Assembly: GCF_004912145.1 (NCBI RefSeq)
Contig: NZ_STGT01000005.1
Location: 248,001-312,000 of the forward strand
Origin: Peteryoungia rhizophila
Lineage (GTDB): Bacteria > Pseudomonadota > Alphaproteobacteria > Rhizobiales > Rhizobiaceae
Direction: 5' to 3'
Length of the DNA: 64,000 bases
The position numbers and the translations under genes were made by a program. Shown piece after piece: positions 25,088 through 34,645 of this stretch (positions within the stretch are counted from its first letter, which is position 1; the number at the start of each line of letters is the position of its first letter). A model generated the notes under the pieces. It was not told where the DNA came from. It ran no database searches and worked only from the letters and a program-made list of their open reading frames with translations.

Positions 25088-26614
25088 ATGTCCATGATGA
25101 ACGCCGCCGAACTGAACCGTCTGGCTGAACGCTATCCGCAGGTGCTGGAGCGCAGTTTCTGGCAACGCTATCGGATTCCGGTTTCAATCGGACTTCTCGC
25201 ACTCTATCTCGTTTTCTGCTGGTGGTTCTTCGCCATCGGCAAGACGCTTACCCAGGCCAATTGGGGGATTGCCGGCAACTATCTTGCCGACTGGGTCTCC
25301 TATGAGATCCGCCCCGAATTCGATATCGACCGGGATGGTGCCATCACCGTCACCTATCCTCGTTTTGACCCGATCGGACCCAACCCGAACCCCGACTGGA
25401 TCGCGACGACTCGCGAAACGATCGCTCGTTCGGCACCGGTACCTTCGGCGACAACGGCTCCGTCACCAGCTGCTCCGACCGCCAATTCCTCCTTCAGTTT
25501 CATGACCTCCCCGACGCCTCAGGCACAACCAGGGACGACGGGCACCGACACCACCGCCGCCCGGCCGACAGTCGTGAACGAAGAGGTGATCACGGAAGCT
25601 CGGGTCGCGCTTGCCGGCAGCGCCCGTATCGACATAGTCGGAGATCGCGTGACGCTGGTGCGCGGCGAACAGATGGTGACGCTACTGTTGGACCCGACAA
25701 GAGACACCGTGACCATCGAGGGCGAGAGTGCCGATTGGGTGGAACAGCGCCTCGAAGGCGGTCGCGTCATCGCCTATTTTGGCTCGGCCGGTTGGATCGA
25801 CGTGTCCTCTGATCGCGTCCGCGTCCGCAAGCGCTTCTTCGGCTGGGAGAACTTCGTCTTCGATACCAATTCGCCCTTCTTCGGCCTCTCTTCCGGCGAA
25901 GTCTGGCAATCGATCTCTTCCGGAGAGCGTATCGACCCCAAGATGAGCAATCTGGCGCTTGCCTGGAACAACATCCTCTACAACGCCTCCTGGCAGCATC
26001 TCGACGTCTGGACGAAGCTGCTGCAGACCATCGTCATGGCCTTCATGGGCACGCTGCTTGCCATGCTGGTGGCTTTTCCGCTCTCCTTCATCGCGGCACG
26101 CAACATCACCCGCAATCGCCCGATCAACCAGATCACCAAGCGCTTCTTCGACTTCGTCCGGTCCGTCGACATGTTGATCTGGGCCCTGTTCTTCACGCGC
26201 GCCTTCGGACCGGGACCGCTGGCCGGCATCTCCGCGATCTTCGTCACCGACACGGGAACGCTGGGCAAGCTCTATTCCGAAGCGCTGGAGAACATCGACG
26301 ACAAGCAGCGCGAGGGCGTCAAATCGGTCGGTGCCCCGGCAGCGGCCGTCCAGCGCTTCGGCGTGCTGCCGCAGGTGATGCCGGTCTTTGCCTCTCAAGC
26401 CCTCTATTTCTGGGAGTCGAACACACGATCTGCGACCATTATCGGCGCGGTCGGCGCGGGCGGCATCGGCCTCAAGCTCTGGGAAGCCATGCGCACCAAT
26501 TCCGACTGGGAAAATGTCGCCTATATGGTGCTGCTGATCCTGATTGTGGTGTTCCTATTCGACGCCATCTCCAATAGCCTGCGCTCGCGCCTGATGGGCA
26601 AGAGCCGCCACTGA
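25088..26614 (+). CDS. phnE2: PhnE2, phosphonate ABC transporter permease with a large inserted domain
   Basis: This 508-residue PhnE paralogue compares with about 260-320 for ordinary PhnE. After the first helix (about 31-52) there is a long region outside the usual fold. It comprises residues 60-110, a Pro/Thr/Ser/Ala-rich linker (113-165), then a beta-rich segment (about 166-260, with RIDIVGDRVTLVRGEQ and DTVTIEGES). The permease core follows (311-500), with an EALENIDDKQREGVKSVGAP coupling loop and ATIIGAVGAGGIG. If the first helix has the normal orientation, the insert is periplasmic and could contact PhnD. ATG 25088 is 7 nt after phnE1; the upstream open frame is an overlap. Confidence 0.9.
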   Translation: MSMMNAAELNRLAERYPQVLERSFWQRYRIPVSIGLLALYLVFCWWFFAIGKTLTQANWGIAGNYLADWVSYEIRPEFDIDRDGAITVTYPRFDPIGPNPNPDWIATTRETIARSAPVPSATTAPSPAAPTANSSFSFMTSPTPQAQPGTTGTDTTAARPTVVNEEVITEARVALAGSARIDIVGDRVTLVRGEQMVTLLLDPTRDTVTIEGESADWVEQRLEGGRVIAYFGSAGWIDVSSDRVRVRKRFFGWENFVFDTNSPFFGLSSGEVWQSISSGERIDPKMSNLALAWNNILYNASWQHLDVWTKLLQTIVMAFMGTLLAMLVAFPLSFIAARNITRNRPINQITKRFFDFVRSVDMLIWALFFTRAFGPGPLAGISAIFVTDTGTLGKLYSEALENIDDKQREGVKSVGAPAAAVQRFGVLPQVMPVFASQALYFWESNTRSATIIGAVGAGGIGLKLWEAMRTNSDWENVAYMVLLILIVVFLFDAISNSLRSRLMGKSRH

Positions 26615-26666
26615 TTTGCGTGGTGGGGGACATGCTCCACCACCGCCTGACACGAAAGACATACCC

Positions 26667-27368
26667 TTGCGTTACGCCATCTATTTCTGTCCAACCGTCG
26701 ACGACCCGCTGAGCCGGACGGCAGCGGTTTGGCTGGGGCGCGATGCCTTCACCGGCTCTGCGCAGTCGAGAATGGCTGAAGAGGGTTTCCAGACGGAAGA
26801 GCTGGATGCACTGACTGCCGATCCCCGGCGATACGGCTTTCACGCGACACTCAAGGCCCCGTTTCAGCTGGCGGAAGGTATGAGCGAAGACGATCTTCTG
26901 GTCGCGATTGCCGCCTTTGCGGAGAAAACGGCACCGCTCGAGATCCCCTCCGTGATCGTCGGCCAGCTCGGACCATTCTTCGCCCTAATTCCGGAACGGC
27001 TGCACCCGCCGCTGCAGGAGTTCGCAGCCAGCGTCGTCCAAACCTTCGAGCCCTTTCGCGCGCCACTGTCGGAGATTGATATCGAGCGGCGGAAGCCCGA
27101 CAGCCTTCCCCTACGCCAGCGCGACAACCTCGTGCGCTGGGGTTATCCCTATGTCTTTGATGAATTCCGTTTTCACATGACGCTGACAGGACCCATCCCC
27201 GACGCCCAGGCGCCGGCCATGGCCAAAATCCTCAAAGACCGCTTCGCCGGTTTCATCGGCCGCCCTCTCCGGATCGACGGGCTTGCGCTTTTCGTCGAGC
27301 CCGAGCGCGGCGCACCTTTCCTTGTCCATTCACGGCTGCCGCTGACAGGCGCCCAACCGAACGGCTGA
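26667..27368 (+). CDS. DUF1045 phosphonate-operon protein (TIGR03223, 2H phosphoesterase-like)
   Basis: This 233-residue protein, almost always found beside phnM/phnN, is predicted to be a 2H-type phosphodiesterase. Two H-x-T-like elements are visible: GFHATLKAPF (about 51-60) and FHMTLTGP (about 169-176). It may act on cyclic ribose phosphates from the C-P lyase route, where PhnP acts in E. coli; no phnP is in this operon. The start is a rare TTG at 26667, giving MRYAIYFCPT, the conserved family N terminus. The open frame continues upstream to 26616 without conserved content. Confidence 0.86.
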   Translation: MRYAIYFCPTVDDPLSRTAAVWLGRDAFTGSAQSRMAEEGFQTEELDALTADPRRYGFHATLKAPFQLAEGMSEDDLLVAIAAFAEKTAPLEIPSVIVGQLGPFFALIPERLHPPLQEFAASVVQTFEPFRAPLSEIDIERRKPDSLPLRQRDNLVRWGYPYVFDEFRFHMTLTGPIPDAQAPAMAKILKDRFAGFIGRPLRIDGLALFVEPERGAPFLVHSRLPLTGAQPNG

Positions 27369-27372
27369 TCCC

Positions 27373-28509
27373 ATGTCCGAACAGATCTTTTCCAACGCCC
27401 GCATCGTGCTCGAAGACCGCATCGTCGACGGCAGTGTCCTCGTTCGCGACGGCAAGATCGCATCGATCGATGAAGGTCGGAGCGCGATCGGCGAGGACTT
27501 TGGTGGCGACTATCTGATCCCGGGTCTCGTCGAACTGCATACCGACCACCTGGAATCGCATTACTCGCCCCGTCCGGGTGTTCGCTGGCACATGACCTCC
27601 GCAATCCAGGCCCACGACGCCCAGATCGTCACCTCGGGCATCACCACCGTCTTCGATTGCCTGCGCATGGGCTCCGACGAAGACGGCGGTTTCGACAAGG
27701 GTGAGATGCGCGACATGGCAGACGCCATTCAGGCCGCCGAGCGCGATGATCGCCTCCGGGCCGAACACCTGATCCACCTGCGCTGCGAGGTCGCCTCCGA
27801 CAACGTGCTCGATCACTTCGCCGACTTCGAAAAGGACCCCCATGTGCGCCTCGTCTCGCTCATGGATCATTCGCCGGGCCAGCGTCAGTTCCAGACGATG
27901 GAGCAGTACACGCTCTACTATAAGACCAAGCGCGGATTGACCGACGAGCAGTTCGCCCGCTTCGTCGACAGCCGCCTCGCGCTTTCGGAGCGCTATTCGA
28001 CTGTGCATCGCGATGCGCTCGCCAAGGCCTGCGCCGAGCGCGGGATCACGGTCGCCAGCCATGACGACGCAACACTCGCCCATGTCGAGGAAGCCAAGGG
28101 GCATGGCGTAAAGCTTGCGGAATTTCCGACCAGTTTCGAGGCGGCCGAAGCCTCACATAAATCGGGCATGAGCGTCCTCATGGGCGCTCCCAACGTGGTG
28201 CGCGGCAAGTCTCATTCCGGCAACATCGCCGCCCGCGATCTCGCAAAGCGCGGCGTACTCGATGTGCTTTCCTCGGATTACGTACCGCTCAGCCTCCTGC
28301 ATGCGAGCTTCGTTCTGGCCGATGAGATCGACGGCATTTCGCTGCCCCAGGCTGTTGCCATGGTGACGGCGACGCCGGCCCGCACAGTCAGCCTGTCTGA
28401 TCGGGGCCGCATCGAAACCGGCCTGCGCGCAGACCTCGTGCGTGTCCGCCGAGATGAGGGCGTTCCTGTCATTCGTGCCGTCTGGCGAGAAGGACGCCGG
28501 GTGGCCTGA
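27373..28509 (+). CDS. phnM: PhnM, alpha-D-ribose 1-methylphosphonate 5-triphosphate diphosphatase
   Basis: This 378-residue amidohydrolase-superfamily enzyme removes pyrophosphate from the triphosphate intermediate before PhnJ acts. Metal-binding elements are LHTDHLESH (about 54-62), SHDD later in the barrel and SSDYVP near residue 298. The ending LVRVRRDEGVPVIRAVWREGR is typical of the family. It starts 4 nt after the DUF1045 gene and overlaps phnN by 1 nt. Confidence 0.94.
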   Translation: MSEQIFSNARIVLEDRIVDGSVLVRDGKIASIDEGRSAIGEDFGGDYLIPGLVELHTDHLESHYSPRPGVRWHMTSAIQAHDAQIVTSGITTVFDCLRMGSDEDGGFDKGEMRDMADAIQAAERDDRLRAEHLIHLRCEVASDNVLDHFADFEKDPHVRLVSLMDHSPGQRQFQTMEQYTLYYKTKRGLTDEQFARFVDSRLALSERYSTVHRDALAKACAERGITVASHDDATLAHVEEAKGHGVKLAEFPTSFEAAEASHKSGMSVLMGAPNVVRGKSHSGNIAARDLAKRGVLDVLSSDYVPLSLLHASFVLADEIDGISLPQAVAMVTATPARTVSLSDRGRIETGLRADLVRVRRDEGVPVIRAVWREGRRVA

Positions 28510-29105
28510 TGATGCAAGTGGCGAAAGGCGTAGCGAGCGAGAAGAATGCGGCAACCGGCACGCTGATCGCCGTCGTCGGCCCGAGTGGCGTCGGCAAGGA
28601 CAGCCTGATGGATATCGCCCGGCACCACTTCGCCGGAAGAGACAACCTGCGCTTCGTTCGCCGCGTCATCACCCGCGCTGAGGACGCCGTTGGCGAAGAC
28701 CATCACGCTGTGACTCCGGAAGCTTTCGAAGAGCTCTCGAAGTCCGGGGCCTTTGCGGTGAGCTGGCAGGCCCACGGCCTCGGCTATGGCATCCCCGCAG
28801 ACGTCTACGACGATCTCGCCTCGGGCCATGTCGTCATCGCCAACGGATCCCGCTCCGCGCTCGATGCCTTCCGCGCCGCATTTCCACAGCTGGTGGTGGT
28901 AAACGTCACGGCGCGTCCGGAGATCCTGGCCAAACGACTCGCCACACGTGGACGCGAGACTGCCGCTGACATCGAAGCCCGTCTCGCACGATCGTCCGAG
29001 CCTCTGCCGCCGGATCTGCATGTCGTCACCATCGACAACAGCGGGGAACTCGACCTTGCCGGCACAGAACTTGTGAACCTGATCCAGGGACTGTTCCGCA
29101 AGTAA
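28509..29105 (+). CDS. phnN: PhnN, ribose 1,5-bisphosphate phosphokinase
   Basis: This 198-residue guanylate-kinase-like enzyme phosphorylates ribose 1,5-bisphosphate to PRPP, linking phosphonate breakdown to nucleotide synthesis. The P-loop GPSGVGKDS is at about 24-32, and RRVITRAEDAVGEDHHAV is the family's substrate region. It is the last gene of the phn operon; no clear terminator follows before the rplU promoter region. Confidence 0.92.
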   Translation: MMQVAKGVASEKNAATGTLIAVVGPSGVGKDSLMDIARHHFAGRDNLRFVRRVITRAEDAVGEDHHAVTPEAFEELSKSGAFAVSWQAHGLGYGIPADVYDDLASGHVVIANGSRSALDAFRAAFPQLVVVNVTARPEILAKRLATRGRETAADIEARLARSSEPLPPDLHVVTIDNSGELDLAGTELVNLIQGLFRK

Positions 29106-29251
29106 TAGCGTGCGATCCGGCGCCCGAAGTGCAGCGCGGCTCAGCCCCCCTCTGTATCCACATCGATCGGCGCTCGATGGCGCAGTGTGTCTCATTGCGG
29201 CAACTCGACCCCAATGCTGCGATGAATGCGGCAGTTTCTCCCGCTTTCATC

Positions 29252-29280
29252 TTGACTCAATCGGACACCTCACGTATGCG
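29252..29280 (+). promoter_or_regulatory. Sigma-70 type promoter for rplU-rpmA
   Basis: TTGACT (29252-29257), a 17-nt spacer and TATGCG (29275-29280) lie about 150 nt before rplU. The spacing and the strong -35 fit housekeeping promoters of rhizobia. The stretch 29106-29251 before it shows no convincing gene. Confidence 0.6.
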
Positions 29281-29319
29281 ACCCTCGACTTAACGTGTGG
29301 GTGAACTGCGCCTTATGTC

Positions 29320-29404
29320 CTTCGCGATGCGCGAAGTTGAACTGGCGGAACGAAGGTTCCGCTCCTCCGACTGGCAAAAAGACGGCCCCTCGCAAGGGGA
29401 GAGC
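29320..29404 (+). promoter_or_regulatory. Structured 5' leader of rplU: three consecutive hairpins
   Basis: Between the promoter and the rplU ATG there are three hairpins: CTTCGCG-ATG-CGCGAAG (29320-29336), GCGGAAC-GAAG-GTTCCGC (29345-29362) and GGCCCCT-CGCA-AGGGG with a bulged extension (29384-29404). A leader of about 140 nt with ordered stems before a ribosomal protein operon suggests autogenous control by L21, as known for other r-protein leaders. This is inference. Confidence 0.5.
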
Positions 29405-29429
29405 CGGAACGAACATGAAAGGATAAACA

Positions 29430-29744
29430 ATGTTCGCAGTCATCAAAACCGGCGGTAAGCAGTACCGCGTAAACGCCAACGACGTGCTGACCATCGAAAA
29501 GCTGGAAGCCGACGCTGGTGCAACCATCGAATTCACCGAGATCCTGATCGTCGGCGAAGGCGAAACAGCGACCATCGGCGCGCCCTTCGTGGCTGGCGCC
29601 AAGGTCACGGCCGAAGTTGTCGAGCAGATGCGCGGCAAGAAGGTCATCGCCTTCAAGAAGCGTCGTCGTCAGAACTCCAAGCGTTCGCGCGGCCATCGTC
29701 AGCACCACACCGTGGTGCGCATCACCGACATCGTCGCTGCCTGA
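29430..29744 (+). CDS. rplU: 50S ribosomal protein L21
   Basis: This 104-residue L21 binds 23S rRNA in the large subunit. It begins [14 protein letters not shown], the universal N terminus, and ends with the conserved basic [16 protein letters not shown] segment followed by VRITDI. The Shine-Dalgarno sequence is AAAGGA. It is co-transcribed with rpmA 36 nt downstream, the standard bacterial pair. Confidence 0.98.
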   Translation: MFAVIKTGGKQYRVNANDVLTIEKLEADAGATIEFTEILIVGEGETATIGAPFVAGAKVTAEVVEQMRGKKVIAFKKRRRQNSKRSRGHRQHHTVVRITDIVAA

Positions 29745-29780
29745 AGCGCGTCTAAGAACAAGGTTTAAAGGAGAACTCCC

Positions 29781-30050
29781 ATGGCACACAAAAAAGCTGG
29801 CGGTTCCTCGCGCAACGGTCGCGATTCCAATTCCAAGCGCCTCGGCGTGAAGAAGTTCGGTGGCGAAGTCGTCATTCCGGGCAACATCATCGTGCGTCAG
29901 CGCGGCACCCAGTGGCATCCGGGCGCGAACGTCGGCATGGGCAAGGACCATACCATCTTTGCACTCACGGCCGGCAATGTGGACTACCGTACGAAGTCGA
30001 ACGGTCGAGTCTTCGTGTCTGTAATGCCGAAAGCCGAAGCAGCGGAATAA
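29781..30050 (+). CDS. rpmA: 50S ribosomal protein L27
   Basis: This 89-residue L27 reaches with its N terminus into the peptidyl transferase centre. [16 protein letters not shown] is the canonical start, and [19 protein letters not shown] is spread over about 23-42. The Shine-Dalgarno sequence is AAAGGAG. A strong terminator follows at 30116. Confidence 0.98.
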   Translation: MAHKKAGGSSRNGRDSNSKRLGVKKFGGEVVIPGNIIVRQRGTQWHPGANVGMGKDHTIFALTAGNVDYRTKSNGRVFVSVMPKAEAAE

Positions 30051-30115
30051 GCCGGTAGCGCTCTAAAACAGCCGGCGTCTCATCGACCCGGCTGACCGCA
30101 TCAGGTTCAGTTTAG

Positions 30116-30150
30116 AAAAAGGGGAGATGGGGCGCCATCTCCCCTTTTTT
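30116..30150 (+). terminator. Rho-independent terminator of rplU-rpmA
   Basis: AAAAAGGGGAGATGG pairs with its complement around a GGCG loop and runs into six T residues. Confidence 0.92.
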
Positions 30151-30175
30151 CTTGTCCAACGAAGGAGACTGAACC

Positions 30176-30814
30176 ATGCAAAGTCTGATGTTGAGGGATG
30201 ACCAATCACGGTCACCCGAAGAACAACCAAGGCCTGATCGGCCGAGGAGCGATTGCCCTGTCTTATTGTCGCAAAGGCTCGTCCTGCGCGCACCCCACAT
30301 CGAAGACATCGACGCCCTTGCCCATCTCGCCAACAACGCCGCCATCGCCACCATGGTGGCGCGCATGCCGCATCCCTACACGGCGAAAGACGCGGCCGAC
30401 TTCGTGCGACGCACGAATATCGGCGAGATCGGCAAGTGCGTCTATGCCATCACGAAAGCGGACAATGGCGAGTTCCTCGGTTGCTGCGCGATGGAGCCCA
30501 ACCCCGTCGATGATACGATCCTGGAGCTGGGATATTGGCTGGGTGAGCCTTACTGGAACAGGGGTTATGCCACCGAAGCCGCCCATGCGCTGATCGATAT
30601 GGCGTTCCGCACCCGTGAATGGGTGTCTCGCATCGATGCGCGCTGCCGGGTGACCAACATCGCCTCGCGCCGCGTCATCCAGAAGTCGGGCTTCCAGTTC
30701 CAGGGCACCGGCATGGTCGGCAACCTCGCCATGGGCGGCACCGTCCCCGTCGAATGGTACAGGCTCGACCGCAAGACCTGGCTGTCGCTGAAGAGCTGGG
30801 GAGAGATGCGATGA
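30176..30814 (+). CDS. GNAT-family acetyltransferase (RimJ/RimL type)
   Basis: This 212-residue N-acetyltransferase has a RimJ/RimL-like layout: SQRLVLRAPHIEDIDAL at about 37-53, and the acetyl-CoA motif A region GYWLGEPYWNRGYATEA at about 121-137, then NIASRRVIQKSGF. ATG 30176 has AAGGAGA. It overlaps the next acetyltransferase gene by 4 nt, so the two are translationally coupled. Location beside ribosomal protein genes hints at ribosomal protein N-terminal acetylation, but the substrate is not shown by sequence. Confidence 0.88.
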   Translation: MQSLMLRDDQSRSPEEQPRPDRPRSDCPVLLSQRLVLRAPHIEDIDALAHLANNAAIATMVARMPHPYTAKDAADFVRRTNIGEIGKCVYAITKADNGEFLGCCAMEPNPVDDTILELGYWLGEPYWNRGYATEAAHALIDMAFRTREWVSRIDARCRVTNIASRRVIQKSGFQFQGTGMVGNLAMGGTVPVEWYRLDRKTWLSLKSWGEMR

Positions 30815-31398
30815 GCGCGATGCTAGCAGAAAGGCCGGCGATCACGCCGGCAATGCCCGGCCCCTGCCAGGTCATCGAAACGGCACGCCTCGTCCTGCGT
30901 CCTCACCGGATGCAGGACGCGGATGCGATCGCTGCCTCGCTCAGCGATTTCAGCGTCGCCCGCATGTTGACGCGGGTGCCGGCCCCCTATGATCGGGAGG
31001 ACGGTCGCGACTGGCTGAACATGGTGACATCAGGGTTGAAGCCCGACTGGCATTTCGCCATCACGTTCGACGGCGTGCATGTCGGCGTGGCCTCCCTGGA
31101 GCTCCGGCACGGCCTCTGGCACATCGGCTACTGGCTGAATCGCTTCTACTGGGGCCGCGGCCTGATGACCGAAGCAGTCGAAGCAGCACTCGAGCGCTTC
31201 TTCCAGCGTTTGCCGCAGGCCGAGATCCACGGTGCCGCCTTTGCCGATAACCCGGCCTCGCTCCGCCTGCTGGAAGCACGGGGCTTTCGCATATCAGGCG
31301 TGCGGGATGTCTTCTCCAAGGCGCGTAATGCCATGGCACCGCTCGTGGAGTCACGGCTCTCGCAAGCAGACTTTGCATCGCGCCGGCGCAAAGCATAG
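30811..31398 (+). CDS. GNAT-family acetyltransferase, second of a tandem pair
   Basis: This 195-residue paralogue of the preceding gene has ETARLVLRPHRMQDADAI at about 24-41, the acetyl-CoA region GYWLNRFYWGRGLMTEA around 106-122 and NPASLRLLEARGF. It begins at the ATG inside an ATGA overlap; the reading frame runs open further upstream only as an overlap. The two proteins are clearly related but diverged, so this is an old tandem duplication. Substrate unknown. Confidence 0.87.
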   Translation: MSAMLAERPAITPAMPGPCQVIETARLVLRPHRMQDADAIAASLSDFSVARMLTRVPAPYDREDGRDWLNMVTSGLKPDWHFAITFDGVHVGVASLELRHGLWHIGYWLNRFYWGRGLMTEAVEAALERFFQRLPQAEIHGAAFADNPASLRLLEARGFRISGVRDVFSKARNAMAPLVESRLSQADFASRRRKA

Positions 31399-31431
31399 CC
31401 GACAATGCTCCGGGCGCTCACCGCCCGGAGC

Positions 31432-32295
31432 TCAACCCTCCGCAAGTTCGATCCAGACAGGAAAGTGGTCGGAGCCGCGAGCGGAATTGTCCACCCGACA
31501 GGCCTTCAGACGATGAACGAGGCCTCCACTGACGAAGCAGTAATCCAGATGCATGCGACGCGATTGATCCTCGCTGATCCAGCTGTAGCCGTCCGTCGGG
31601 CGAGACTTCAGATGCGCCTCGGCATCCGTCGGATAGCCGGCTCTCGGCGCGCGCCCGTAATACGCATCATTTCGACCGACCATGGCCACGTATTCGGGGC
31701 TTTCGGGCTGCATGTTGAAATCGCCCATGATCAGGAATTCCGCCGGCAGCGGCGGATCCGAAACCGCAAATTCGACGGCACCGGTCAAGGCGCCGCCTTC
31801 GTCCAGATAGCGACAGGCGCGGTCCTTGAGAAACGCGATCTGGGCCAGTCGTTCGTCGGGCGAGACATGGTCGAGATGGACGGAATAGACCCTCAGCGCC
31901 CCACCCGGCGCGTCGATAATCGTTTCCAGCGCGCCGCGCTGGAGGTTCAGCTTATCGAAGGTCCGGTTGCGCGGCAGGAGCAGGTTGCGACTGGCGCGGA
32001 TCGGATAGCGCGACAGAACCATGTTGCCGAACTGGAACCGCCTTTCGCGAAGGCGACCATCGACGATCTGGTGATCGACCAGCACATCACAGGCCGGACC
32101 GAAGGCTGCGAAGTAGTCGGGAAAGAGCGCGGAAAAGGTCTCGACCAAATCCGCATAGCCATTCCGACTATAGCCCCGGGTGACCTCCTGCAGCGCGATC
32201 ACGTCTGCTTCGCGCATGCTCTCGGCGATGCGTGCAGGGTCGAAACGCCCGTCCTGGCCGAAGCCATACTGGATGTTGTAGCTCACGAACTTCAC
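31432..32295 (-). CDS. Endonuclease/exonuclease/phosphatase family protein
   Basis: This 287-residue metal-dependent phosphoesterase of the DNase I/AP-endonuclease fold starts with KFVSYNIQYG and has IALQEV (catalytic Glu), VHLDH, IMGDFNMQPESPEY (Asp/Asn pair, about 188-201) and a terminal GSDHFPVW (catalytic Asp-His). The substrate could be DNA, a phospholipid or an inositol phosphate. The GTG at 32295 is preceded by GGAGG about 12 nt away; the longer TTG start at 32319 would place that site inside the coding region. It converges with the acetyltransferase pair and is divergent from obgE. Confidence 0.85.
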   Translation of the reverse strand: MKFVSYNIQYGFGQDGRFDPARIAESMREADVIALQEVTRGYSRNGYADLVETFSALFPDYFAAFGPACDVLVDHQIVDGRLRERRFQFGNMVLSRYPIRASRNLLLPRNRTFDKLNLQRGALETIIDAPGGALRVYSVHLDHVSPDERLAQIAFLKDRACRYLDEGGALTGAVEFAVSDPPLPAEFLIMGDFNMQPESPEYVAMVGRNDAYYGRAPRAGYPTDAEAHLKSRPTDGYSWISEDQSRRMHLDYCFVSGGLVHRLKACRVDNSARGSDHFPVWIELAEG

Positions 32296-32300
32296 GATAA

Positions 32301-33469
<1,169 letters not shown>

Positions 33470-33470
<1 letters not shown>

Positions 33471-34645
33471 TGGGAACCCGGCTCCGCTCGCTCTCCCGCG
33501 TCAAGCGTGTCGTCATCAAGATCGGCTCCGCTCTGCTGGTCGATCGGGGCTCCGGTATTCGCAAGGAGTGGCTCGATGCCATCTCCGATGACATCGCTGC
33601 GCTGAAGGCGCGCGGCACGGATGTGCTGGTCGTATCCTCTGGCGCCATCGCGCTCGGTCGCACCGTGCTCGACATGCCCTCGGGCGCCCTCAAGCTCGAA
33701 GAGAGCCAGGCCTGTGCGGCCGTCGGCCAGATCGCGCTTGCCCGGCATTGGTCGGAGAGCCTCTCGCGCCACCAGATCGTCGCCGGCCAGGTCCTGCTGA
33801 CGCTGGGCGACACCGAAGAGCGCCGACGCTATCTGAACGCCCGTGCGACGCTGAACCAGCTGCTCAAGATCGGCGCTGTGCCGATCATCAACGAGAACGA
33901 CACGGTCGCGACCACGGAAATCCGCTACGGCGACAACGACCGGCTTGCCGCACGCGTCGCCACCATGGCAGGTGCCGACCTGCTCGTCCTGCTGTCGGAC
34001 ATAGACGGTCTCTATACCGCCCCGCCGCATCTCGATCCCAGCGCCCTATTCCTCGAAACGATCGAGGAAATCACGCCAGCAATCGAAGCCATGGCCGGGG
34101 GTGCCGCCTCCGAGCTCTCGCGGGGTGGCATGCGCACCAAGATCGACGCGGGCAAGATCGCAACCAGCGCCGGCTGTGCCATGATCATCGCCTCGGGCAA
34201 AACCATGAACCCGCTCTCGGCCATCGAGAACGGCGCAAGACATTCCTGGTTCGCGGCATCCAAGTCTCCCGTCACGGCACGCAAGACTTGGATCGCCGGC
34301 CAGCTGCAGCCTGCAGGCACCTTGCAGGTCGACAACGGGGCCGAGGGTGCGCTCCGCTCCGGCAAGAGCCTGTTGCCGGCAGGTGTCCGCTCGGTTTCCG
34401 GTGCCTTTCATCGCGGCGATACCGTCTCCATCGTCACGACCGAGGGACGCGAGATTGCCCGCGGCCTCGCTGGCTATGACGCCGAAGAAGCCCGGCGAAT
34501 TTGTGGTCGCAAATCCAACGAAATCGAGCAGATACTCGGTTATGCCGGCCGCGCCGCCATGATCCACCGAGACGACCTCGTGATGACCGAACTCGGACAG
34601 CGGGATGCCGCAGCCGCTGACCGAAAGGATGCAGCCCATGCTTGA
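33470..34645 (+). CDS. proB: Glutamate 5-kinase
   Basis: This 391-residue ProB catalyses the first step of proline synthesis. The amino-acid kinase domain (1-265) has [20 protein letters not shown] and [25 protein letters not shown] segments. A C-terminal PUA domain (about 285-375) is present, as in long-form ProB. It overlaps obgE by 1 nt and proA by 8 nt, a coupled operon. Confidence 0.96.

Noticed and set aside
29110..29304. 64-codon frame after phnN
   Set aside because: Runs through the rplU promoter (-35 at 29252), contains unpatterned sequence, and has no ribosome site.
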